Source of the DNA: Spirochaetota bacterium
GTDB lineage: Bacteria > Spirochaetota > Spirochaetia > Treponematales > Treponemataceae
DNA: 5,991 nt
Assembly: GCA_029571425.1 (NCBI GenBank)
Contig: JAKPSR010000107.1
Coordinates: 1-5,991, forward strand
Reading direction: 5' to 3'
Made by a program: the position numbers and the translations under genes. The notes under the pieces are model-generated. The model was not told the DNA's origin, made no database searches, and saw only the letters and a list, made by a program, of their open reading frames with translations. Shown here one piece after another: positions 1 through 5,247 of this stretch. Each line of letters starts with the position of its first letter. The first letter of the stretch is position 1.

Positions 1-52
1 CTAAGGCACCAGATCCTAAGTCTGGCGTGTCTGCCAATTTCACCACTCTCGC
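1..52 (-). tRNA. tRNA-Leu(UAG), 3' part cut by window edge
   Basis: This is the 5' two-thirds of a class II leucine tRNA. It covers the acceptor 5' strand GCGAGAG, the D arm, and the anticodon stem CCAGA/TCTGG around loop CTTAGGA, which gives anticodon UAG. It runs into the variable arm at base 1, so the T arm and acceptor 3' strand are outside the window. It is nearly identical to the complete tRNA-Leu at 282-361. Over the shared 52 bases only two positions differ: one in the D arm (about tRNA position 13, A here and G there) and one in the variable arm. It lies beyond the terminator at 135-162 and has its own promoter at 79-107, so it is a separate transcription unit. Confidence 0.93.
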
Positions 53-78
53 TCAAGATCCCTTTCGTGCGCTGTTGG

Positions 79-107
79 ATACTATACAAAGGGTAACCCC
101 CTGTCAA
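79..107 (-). promoter_or_regulatory. Promoter for the window-edge tRNA-Leu
   Basis: A perfect sigma-70 -35 box TTGACA (102-107, read on the minus strand) is followed either by TATAGT at 81-86 with a 15-base spacer, or by TAGTAT at 79-84 with a 17-base spacer. Transcription would start about 20 bases before the tRNA 5' end at 52. The position between an intrinsic terminator and a tRNA gene supports the call. Which of the two overlapping -10 boxes is used cannot be told from sequence. Confidence 0.75.
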
Positions 108-134
108 TACCGACGCTTTTCAGGCATCTCAAGG

Positions 135-162
135 AAAAAAAACCGTCCGGAAAACCGGACGG
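135..162 (-). terminator. Intrinsic terminator after tRNA-Gly
   Basis: On the minus strand a perfect 8-bp GC-rich stem, CCGTCCGG (162-155) and CCGGACGG (150-143), closes a TTTT loop (151-154). It is followed at once by eight T residues (142-135). It begins about 10 bases after the 3' end of tRNA-Gly. The T run is on one side only, so it acts on the tRNA strand. It separates the Leu-Gly unit from the tRNA-Leu at the window edge. Confidence 0.93.
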
Positions 163-172
163 AATTGGTTCG

Positions 173-244
173 AGCGGGAAACGGGAGTCGGACCCGCGAC
201 ATCCACCTTGGCAAGGTGGCGCTCTACCACTGAGCTATTCCCGC
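173..244 (-). tRNA. tRNA-Gly(GCC)
   Basis: The complete cloverleaf is 72 bases. Acceptor GCGGGAA pairs with TTCCCGC and the discriminator is T. The anticodon loop TTGCCAA sits on stem CCACC/GGTGG and gives GCC. The T arm is GCGGG-TCCGACT-CCCGT (one G-U pair), with TCC in place of the usual TTC at the loop start. The 3' CCA is not encoded. It is 37 bases downstream of tRNA-Leu (282-361) and is the last gene before the terminator at 135-162, so the two are probably cut from one transcript. The spacer between them contains the short palindrome GTTGTACAAC (253-262). Confidence 0.97.
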
Positions 245-281
245 AAAAACACGTTGTACAACTACGCTAGGTGGCGAATTG

Positions 282-361
282 TGCGAGAGGAGGGACTTGA
301 ACCCTCACGCCAAGGCACCAGATCCTAAGTCTGGCGTGTCTGCCAATTCCACCACTCTCGC
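282..361 (-). tRNA. tRNA-Leu(UAG)
   Basis: This is a complete class II tRNA of 80 bases. Acceptor GCGAGAG pairs with CTCTCGC and the discriminator is A, as expected for leucine. The anticodon stem CCAGA/TCTGG closes loop CTTAGGA, giving UAG, which decodes CUN codons. A short variable arm with GCC/GGC pairing precedes the T arm GAGGG-TTCAAGT-CCCTC. No CCA is encoded. It is the first gene behind the promoter at 409-437 and is followed by tRNA-Gly. A near-identical copy with the same anticodon lies at the window start. Confidence 0.97.
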
Positions 362-408
362 TCAACGTTTGAGGCATGCCGCGAGGCTTCCTCGTCGTGA
401 GTTTCCGC

Positions 409-437
409 AGTCTACCGACCATCGCCGTCCGTGTCAA
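409..437 (-). promoter_or_regulatory. Promoter for tRNA-Leu/tRNA-Gly
   Basis: A perfect -35 box TTGACA (432-437, minus strand) is separated by 17 bases from TAGACT (409-414), a 4-of-6 match to the sigma-70 -10 box. Transcription would begin near base 402, leaving a leader of about 40 bases before tRNA-Leu. It lies just downstream of tRNA-Lys, and no terminator with a T run is visible between tRNA-Lys and this promoter. Read-through from the upstream tRNA unit may therefore add to its output. Confidence 0.7.
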
Positions 438-458
438 GGACCGTCGGGCGGGGTCTAC

Positions 459-531
459 TGAGCCATGAAGGGATCGAACCTTCGACCCACAGATTAAGAG
501 TCTGTTGCTCTACCAGCTGAGCTAATGGCCC
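459..531 (-). tRNA. tRNA-Lys(CUU)
   Basis: The complete cloverleaf is 73 bases. Acceptor GGGCCAT pairs with ATGGCTC (one G-U pair at 2-71), and the discriminator is A. The anticodon stem ACAGA/TCTGT closes loop CTCTTAA, giving CUU, which reads AAG codons. The T arm GAAGG-TTCGATC-CCTTC is canonical. CCA is not encoded. It lies 47 bases downstream of tRNA-Arg with no convincing promoter between them, so it is probably co-transcribed with tRNA-His and tRNA-Arg. Confidence 0.97.
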
Positions 532-551
532 AAATGTCTGTTCGTCAATTC

Positions 552-575
552 AAGGACGTCCCGAAAGACATCCTT
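552..575 (-). other. Hairpin between tRNA-Arg and tRNA-Lys
   Basis: On the minus strand AAGGATGTC and GACGTCCTT can form a 9-bp stem with one T-G wobble and a six-base loop. It starts 3 bases after the tRNA-Arg 3' end. The stem is better on the minus strand, where it has a wobble, than on the plus strand, where it has an A-C mismatch. No T run follows, so it is more likely a processing or 3'-end structure than an intrinsic terminator. Confidence 0.35.
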
Positions 576-578
576 TTG

Positions 579-652
<74 letters not shown>

Positions 653-666
653 GCGTCTCGTCCAGT

Positions 667-707
667 TTTTCGGCCGAAAAGCCCTTTTGGGACTTCTCCC
701 AGCGGGC
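667..707 (-). other. Hairpins between tRNA-His and tRNA-Arg
   Basis: On the minus strand GCCC (707-704) and GGGC (684-681) enclose an inner stem TGGGA/TCCCA with a GAAG loop (701-688), and TTTT follows at 680-677. Directly after is the 14-base palindrome TTTTCGGCCGAAAA (667-680). This could be a weak terminator, but no promoter is visible between it and tRNA-Arg. A processing or spacer structure in a shared transcript is therefore the better reading. Confidence 0.3.
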
Positions 708-717
708 GTTTTCAGAG

Positions 718-790
718 GGTGGGTGGTGGGTTTCGAACCCACGACAGCCAGATCCACAATCTGGTGCTCTACCCCTGAACTACACCCACC
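718..790 (-). tRNA. tRNA-His(GUG)
   Basis: The complete cloverleaf has the histidine-specific extra base pair: G at -1 (base 790) opposite C73 (base 718). Acceptor GTGGGTG pairs fully with CACCCAC. The anticodon stem CCAGA/TCTGG closes loop TTGTGGA, giving GUG. The T arm is GTGGG-TTCGAAA-CCCAC. CCA is not encoded. It is the first gene of the minus-strand tRNA cluster, about 12 bases after the predicted start from the promoter at 809-837. Confidence 0.97.
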
Positions 791-808
791 ATCGAACTGA
801 CGAGGGCC

Positions 809-855
809 ACTATGCCAGAGAGCATGGAAAATGTCAATACGGAGACGGTTTTTTT
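809..855 (-). promoter_or_regulatory. tRNA-His promoter with A-tract UP element
   Basis: On the minus strand a perfect -35 box TTGACA (832-837) is separated by 17 bases from CATAGT (809-814), a 4-of-6 match to the -10 box. A run of seven A residues (849-855) sits about 11 bases upstream of the -35 box. That is where an UP element would contact the RNA polymerase alpha subunit, as is common for stable-RNA promoters. The core promoter is well supported; the UP role is inferred. Confidence 0.75.
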
Positions 856-857
856 CG

Positions 858-891
858 CTCAGTTAATCCCCGAACCGGCCGAGAATATACT
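858..891 (+). promoter_or_regulatory. Candidate sigma-28-type promoter of the flagellar operon
   Basis: GCCGAGAA (878-885) matches the flagellar sigma-28 (FliA) -10 box GCCGATAA at 7 of 8 positions. The -35 side is weaker: CTCAGTTA (858-865) shares AGTT with TAAAGTTT and is 12 bases upstream, against 11 in the consensus. Transcription would start near 890-893, just before the Shine-Dalgarno GAAGGAG (892-898) of flgN. An overlapping sigma-70-like TATACT (886-891) would start transcription inside or after the Shine-Dalgarno and is less likely. The operon could also have another promoter that I do not recognise. Confidence 0.45.
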
Positions 892-905
892 GAAGGAGTC
901 TCAAG

Positions 906-1403
906 ATGCAGGAAACCAACGATCGCGCCGGACAGTTGATCGACATCCTTAAGCGGGAGATAGCCGCCATTTCCAACCATTATGCCTGCCAAAAGCGGAT
1001 GTATGAGTATGTCCTGGTTCGGGACTGGGTGTCCCTTGAGCGCGAGATGGCCGAGGCCCATTCCCACAGCAATCTCTTCCTCAGCCTTGACGAAGGGCGT
1101 TCCTCGCTCCTGGCCGCGATCGCCCCCGATATCGACGAATCGAGGGATTTTTACCGCATAACGGCCTCGTTCCCCGACGCCGAACGGGTCGAGGCAAACG
1201 CCCTCTACCGGGACTTAAAGCGGCTGCTTCTCCTTTCCAAGACCGAGAACGAGGTGTTCAACACCTACGTGACGAACGCCCGGACCTACCTCCACCAGAT
1301 GCTCGACGCCGTGGTGCCGGCGAAGAAAGGTAAGATATACTCGCGAAAGGGGGCGCTCATTCCCGGCGCCGTCGACAGCCTGGTCGTCAACCGGTCGTTT
1401 TAG
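906..1403 (+). CDS. flgN: Probable flagellar export chaperone FlgN
   Basis: A protein of 165 residues. FlgN-family proteins are small cytoplasmic helical chaperones that bind the C-termini of FlgK and FlgL and deliver them to the flagellar type III export gate. The sequence is acidic and mostly helix-forming, with no signal peptide or membrane segment. It is somewhat longer than the roughly 140 residues usual for FlgN, and its C-terminal tail is basic (KKGKIYSRKGA at about 141-151). FlgN proteins are poorly conserved, so the call rests mainly on size, composition and position as first gene, 30 bases before flgK. The ATG at 906 has a strong Shine-Dalgarno, GAAGGAG at 892-898, 7 bases upstream. 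It is likely transcribed from the sigma-28-like promoter just ahead of it. Confidence 0.75.
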   Translation: MQETNDRAGQLIDILKREIAAISNHYACQKRMYEYVLVRDWVSLEREMAEAHSHSNLFLSLDEGRSSLLAAIAPDIDESRDFYRITASFPDAERVEANALYRDLKRLLLLSKTENEVFNTYVTNARTYLHQMLDAVVPAKKGKIYSRKGALIPGAVDSLVVNRSF

Positions 1404-1433
1404 CGCGGGCACGACGAAGAAAAGGAGCGCACG

Positions 1434-3308
1434 ATGTCAACGTTTTCCAGCATAGAGATGGGCAAGCGAAGCCTCTTCGCCCACAACCAGGCGATTCAAA
1501 CCGCCGGCCATAACCTTTCGAACTCCTCGACCGAGGGATATTCCCGTCAGCGCGTGCAGATGAAGGCATTCGAGCCGATCTACCGCCCCGACCTTTCGCG
1601 CGCGGAGACCCCGGGCCAGATCGGCCAGGGCGTCACCGTCGAGGCCATCAGGCGCCTCCGCGACGAGTTACTCGACCAGCGCATCGTCGCGCAGACCAAC
1701 GGGGAAGGCTACTGGGCTACCCGCGACAACTACATCCTGATGATGGAGCAGATATACAACGAGCCGGCCGAGACCTCCGTCCGCACCCGGATGGACCAGT
1801 TTTGGGATTCCTGGGAAGAGCTGGCCCTTTACCCCGAGTCGCGGGCGGCGCGCCAAGCCGTGCTGACCCGGGGGGAAACCCTCGTCGACGCGATTCAGCA
1901 GCAGTACCGGGGACTCCAAGGCGTCCGCGACATCATTAACGGCGACATCGAGGTCGTCGTTCGCCAGGTGAACGAGTATAGCCGCCAAATCGCCGCCCTT
2001 AACGAGGAGATCGTCAAGGTAAAGGCGATGGGGGATAATCCGAACGACTTGATGGACCGGCGCGACCTCTTGGTCGAGCAGCTTTCCGGGTTGATTAACA
2101 TCACCGTCGACCAGCGCGACCCCGACGAGTTCGTGGTCCACACCGCCGGACTCGAGCTCGTGCAGGGGCGGAGCTACCGCACCTTCGATCTCAGGACCGG
2201 GATCGAGAACGACGGCTATGCCGAGGTGGTATGGTCGGAAAACGGCAACCGGGCCGAGTTCACGGGCGGGAAGCTCGGGGCCCTAATCGAGCTTCGCGAC
2301 AAGGACTTCCGCGACGAGATCCAGTCCCTCGACACGATGACGATGAACTTCGTCGACCTCGTCAACGACGTGCACCGCGACGGCATGGGGGCGAATGGCA
2401 GGACCGGCGTCGATTTCTTCGTCGAGCAGCCCTTCGTCAACAACGTCGCCGGAAATTACGATCGCAACGGCGACGGTGAGTACGATTCATCCTACATATT
2501 CCGCGTTACCGGGGCGAACAAGCTCTCGGCGCGCGAGCAGATCGGCCTCGCGGGCGAGATCACCCTTTCCGCCGGGACTGGCACCGTGCGCGTCCCCTAC
2601 TACCCGACCGACATGGTCGCGGACGTTGTCGCGCGCATCAATAACTCGGGCGCCGAGGTCGTCGCTCGCCTCGACCGGGACGGCCGGCTTGTCCTTAAGG
2701 GAACCACCGCCGAGTCGGTCGACAATCCTGATTTCGTGATCAGGTACGTCGAGGACTCGGGACGTTTCCTCGCCGGCTACGCGGGCGTCCTCCGCGGCTC
2801 GGGCCCCGAGAACGCCTATACCTGGGACCGGGCCGACGCGGTCGACCTCGTCGCCCCGGGCGGCGCCCAGTACGCGGTCGCCCCGATCGCCCATCCTGCC
2901 GGCTGGATGGAGGTTAACAAGGTCATCGCGGCCGACGTGCAGACCATCGCGGCCGGTTTCCCGAACGACGAGGGGACGGCCTTCGCCGGCGACAACCGTG
3001 CCGCGGTCGCGATTTCGCAGATACGCAATTCGGCCGTGATGGTCGGCGACTCGCGCACCTTCGACGACTACTTCGCCGAGGCGGTGACGGGCGTCGGCCT
3101 CAAGGGCGAGCAGGCCGCGCGCGCGCTCGAGACGCAGCGCTCCATAATGAAGGAGCTCCGCGACCTTCGCGACTCGGTGTCCGGCGTGAACATCGACGAG
3201 GAGCTCGCCGACGTCATCAAGTTCCAGCACGGCTACAACGCCGCGGCTCGGTTCATCGCGACGGTCGACGAGATGCTCGACACGATCATCAACCGCATGG
3301 GCGTCTGA
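1434..3308 (+). CDS. flgK: Flagellar hook-associated protein 1 (FlgK)
   Basis: A protein of 624 residues that forms, with FlgL, the junction between hook and filament. It is exported through the flagellar type III system, so the lack of a signal peptide is expected, and it has no cysteine. The N-terminal D0 region has the axial-protein signature NLSNSSTEGYSRQRV (27-41). The C-terminal helix, about 582-624 (VNIDEELADVIKFQ and onward), is the matching D0 partner. A middle segment at about 374-440 resembles the flagellin IN motif, with INNSGAEVVARLD at 402-414. DRNGDGEYD (343-351) looks like a calcium-binding loop. It is longer than enterobacterial FlgK (about 550), as expected with extra surface domains. 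AAAGGAG at 1421-1427 supports the ATG at 1434. The flgL start follows the stop after 12 bases. Confidence 0.96.
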   Translation: MSTFSSIEMGKRSLFAHNQAIQTAGHNLSNSSTEGYSRQRVQMKAFEPIYRPDLSRAETPGQIGQGVTVEAIRRLRDELLDQRIVAQTNGEGYWATRDNYILMMEQIYNEPAETSVRTRMDQFWDSWEELALYPESRAARQAVLTRGETLVDAIQQQYRGLQGVRDIINGDIEVVVRQVNEYSRQIAALNEEIVKVKAMGDNPNDLMDRRDLLVEQLSGLINITVDQRDPDEFVVHTAGLELVQGRSYRTFDLRTGIENDGYAEVVWSENGNRAEFTGGKLGALIELRDKDFRDEIQSLDTMTMNFVDLVNDVHRDGMGANGRTGVDFFVEQPFVNNVAGNYDRNGDGEYDSSYIFRVTGANKLSAREQIGLAGEITLSAGTGTVRVPYYPTDMVADVVARINNSGAEVVARLDRDGRLVLKGTTAESVDNPDFVIRYVEDSGRFLAGYAGVLRGSGPENAYTWDRADAVDLVAPGGAQYAVAPIAHPAGWMEVNKVIAADVQTIAAGFPNDEGTAFAGDNRAAVAISQIRNSAVMVGDSRTFDDYFAEAVTGVGLKGEQAARALETQRSIMKELRDLRDSVSGVNIDEELADVIKFQHGYNAAARFIATVDEMLDTIINRMGV

Positions 3309-3320
3309 CGGAGGTAACCG

Positions 3321-4565
3321 ATGAAGAGAATCAGCTCGAATTTGCAGCACACCGACATGCAGTACGCGCTTCGCCGTCAGGAATCCCGGCTTAACGGGGT
3401 GAACAACCAGATGGCGAGCCAGCGGCGCATCCAGGACCTTCGAGACGACCCGCTCGCGGCCGGGCACGCCGTCCGCTATCAATCGTACCTCGCGCGCCTT
3501 GACCGTTTCGAGCGGAACGCGAAGACGCTCACCGATCAATTCAAGGTCGCCGAGGGATTCATGAACCAGTCCCTGCAGGTGATGCAGCGCGTGCGCGAGC
3601 TCGCCGTCCAGGGCGCTAACGGCACCCTTACACCGGGCGACCTGAAAAACATCGCGCCCGAGATCGACGAGCTCCTTAAGGAGCTCGTGCTCAACGCGAA
3701 CGCCACCGGCCCCGACGGGGTTCGCGTGTTCGCGGGCACCAAGAGCTTCACCGAGCCCTTCGAGACCGTGCTCGGCGACGTCGACGGGGCGGGCAACCCG
3801 ATGATCCGGCAAGTCCGGTACAACGGATCCGTGGACCCGAAGAACGTCGAGATCGACGAGCTTTCCTACGCACGCGCCGACACCTCCGGCAGCCGCACCT
3901 TCTGGGCCGAGAGGCAAAGCCTTTTCTCCGAGGTCGACGCGACGGCTTACCAGGTCAGGGAAGACACCGCGATCGAGGTTGACGGGATATCCGTGCCGCT
4001 CGCGGCGGGCGACAACGTCTACGCCATCATCGCGAAGATCAACGACTCGGGCGCGGCCGTGAAGGCGAGCCTCGACCCGGTGACGAACGGCCTCAACCTT
4101 GAGACGACGGACGCGCGCCAGCTGTGGCTCAAGGACGCATCAGGCGGCGACGTCCTCTCGTCCCTTGGCCTCGTCAAGGCGGGGCAGCGCCCGCCCTACA
4201 ACCTCGCCGACTCGGTTAGGGTGTCAGGCGGGTCGATCTTCGACGCGGTCATCGCGTTCAGGGACGCGCTCCTCTCAGGCGACCAGGAAGCCGTCGGCGG
4301 GAAGGTACTCGGCGCGCTGGACGGGTCGATAGACAGCCTGGCGACCCGCCTCGCCGAGATCGGCTCGCGCTACGAGCGCACGCAGGCGACCGTAGCCAGG
4401 CTCGAGACGCAGACGCTGAACGCCACGGGCGCCGAGTCGCGCGAGGCCGACCTCGACTTTACAAAAGCGATGACAGACCTTAAGATGTACGAGTACACGC
4501 AGCAAGCCGCGCTAAGCACGGCGGCGAAGCTCTACTCGAGCACGCTCCTAAATTATCTACAGTAA
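3321..4565 (+). CDS. flgL: Flagellar hook-associated protein 3 (FlgL)
   Basis: A protein of 414 residues, the flagellin-like adaptor that sits on FlgK and nucleates the filament. The N-terminal helix (1-60, with RRIQDLRDDPLAAG at 35-48) corresponds to the conserved flagellin N-terminus. The C-terminal 40 residues (LDFTKAMTDLK through STLLNYLQ) are the matching flagellin-type C-terminal helix. Between them, about 214-290 contains a flagellin IN-like segment (AIIAKINDSGAAVKASLD at about 235-252), related to the one in FlgK. This middle part makes it about 100 residues longer than E. coli FlgL (317). There is no cysteine and no signal peptide. The Shine-Dalgarno GGAGGT (3310-3315) lies in the 12-base gap after the flgK stop, so translation of the two is closely linked. 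Confidence 0.95.
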   Translation: MKRISSNLQHTDMQYALRRQESRLNGVNNQMASQRRIQDLRDDPLAAGHAVRYQSYLARLDRFERNAKTLTDQFKVAEGFMNQSLQVMQRVRELAVQGANGTLTPGDLKNIAPEIDELLKELVLNANATGPDGVRVFAGTKSFTEPFETVLGDVDGAGNPMIRQVRYNGSVDPKNVEIDELSYARADTSGSRTFWAERQSLFSEVDATAYQVREDTAIEVDGISVPLAAGDNVYAIIAKINDSGAAVKASLDPVTNGLNLETTDARQLWLKDASGGDVLSSLGLVKAGQRPPYNLADSVRVSGGSIFDAVIAFRDALLSGDQEAVGGKVLGALDGSIDSLATRLAEIGSRYERTQATVARLETQTLNATGAESREADLDFTKAMTDLKMYEYTQQAALSTAAKLYSSTLLNYLQ

Positions 4566-4576
4566 GGTGAGAAGAC

Positions 4577-5026
4577 ATGGACATCAAGACGAAGGCTATG
4601 GGCACGGTCTCAATAGTCGAGCGGCAAATCATCGAAATCCCGGCGGGTTTCTACGGCTTCGAGAAGTATAAGCGCTTCGCCCTGATAGACGCGACACAAA
4701 AGCCGTTCATATGGATACAGTCCCTCGATGACGAGGGGCTCGCGTTCCTCGCGATCGACCCGTTCCTGTTCAGACCCGACTACGAGATCGACGTCGACGA
4801 CGCGGCGCTCGCCGAGATAGGCGTGTCCTCTCCGTCAGACGTCCTCGTCTTCGCCCTCATCACTGTCCCGCAGGACGGCGGCCCGATAACGGCGAACCTC
4901 CAGGGGCCGCTGATCGTCAACAAGGCGAACAACATGGCGGTGCAGGCCGTCCTCTCGGACGCGAAGTGGGGCACCAAGCACGACCTCCTGGCGGAATTCT
5001 CCGCGAAGGGCGGCACCCGATGCTGA
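4577..5026 (+). CDS. fliW: Flagellar assembly factor FliW
   Basis: A protein of 149 residues, usual for the family. FliW is a cytoplasmic regulator that binds either flagellin or CsrA. Once flagellin is exported, freed FliW binds CsrA and lifts its repression of flagellin mRNA translation (worked out in Bacillus subtilis). Family motifs are clear: IPAGFYGFEKYKRFALID (21-38), WIQSLDDEGLAFLAIDP (46-62) and TANLQGPLIVN (105-115). The ATG at 4577 is chosen because AAGGTGA (4564-4570), which overlaps the flgL stop codon, lies 6 bases upstream. The last codons, ACC CGA TGC TGA, contain the csrA start codon, so the two frames overlap by 7 bases. A flagellin gene is not in this window, so the FliW client is encoded elsewhere. 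Confidence 0.96.
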   Translation: MDIKTKAMGTVSIVERQIIEIPAGFYGFEKYKRFALIDATQKPFIWIQSLDDEGLAFLAIDPFLFRPDYEIDVDDAALAEIGVSSPSDVLVFALITVPQDGGPITANLQGPLIVNKANNMAVQAVLSDAKWGTKHDLLAEFSAKGGTRC

Positions 5027-5247
5027 TACTCTCCCGCAAGATGAACGAGAAGATCATGATCGGCGAAGATATCTCCATCACGATCATCGAGATACGGGGC
5101 GACCAAGTGAAGATCGGGGTCGAGGCGCCGAAGTCCGTTAAGGTATTTAGGCAGGAAGTGTTCCTCGCGATCAAGAACGAGAACCGTGCCGCGGCCACGT
5201 CGGCCGACGCCAACCTCGAGTCCCTTTCGGGCCTTACCCTAAAATAG
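5020..5247 (+). CDS. csrA: Carbon storage/translational regulator CsrA
   Basis: A protein of 75 residues. CsrA is a small dimeric RNA-binding protein that blocks ribosome access at GGA motifs in mRNA leaders; in flagellated bacteria with FliW its main target is flagellin mRNA. The N-terminus MLILSRKMNEKIMIGEDISI is typical. The RNA-contacting residues Leu4, Arg6 and Arg44 (in KVFRQEVF) are all present. The C-terminal tail after residue 55 is variable and slightly longer than in E. coli CsrA (61 residues). The frame stays open further upstream to 4966, but ATG 5020 starts the conserved MLIL. It overlaps the fliW stop (ATGCTGA), and GAAGGG at 5005-5010 can serve as the ribosome site, so translation is probably coupled to fliW. 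The last 9 bases overlap the convergent HD-GYP gene. Confidence 0.96.
   Translation: MLILSRKMNEKIMIGEDISITIIEIRGDQVKIGVEAPKSVKVFRQEVFLAIKNENRAAATSADANLESLSGLTLK

Noticed and set aside
849..855. T run on the plus strand as a terminator
   Set aside because: No stem-loop precedes it and no plus-strand gene lies upstream. It is better explained as an A-tract ahead of the tRNA-His promoter on the other strand.
886..891. TATACT as a sigma-70 -10 box for flgN
   Set aside because: Transcription would begin at or after the Shine-Dalgarno GAAGGAG (892-898), leaving a leader too short for normal initiation, and the -35 match is poor.
1668..2141. Open frame of 157 codons antisense to flgK
   Set aside because: Same cause: GC-rich codon bias leaves the opposite strand free of stops. 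No family motif and no independent signal.
892..3315. GGA motifs in the flgN, flgK and flgL leaders as CsrA binding sites
   Set aside because: Each GGA is simply part of the Shine-Dalgarno sequence. No paired GGA in a hairpin loop is visible, so autogenous CsrA control cannot be supported from sequence.
2487..3917. Long open frame of 476 codons on the minus strand
   Set aside because: It lies wholly antisense to flgK and flgL, both clearly real. The translation is rich in Val, Arg, Leu, Asp and His as expected from the reverse of GC-rich codons, and shows no recognisable domain or ribosome site.
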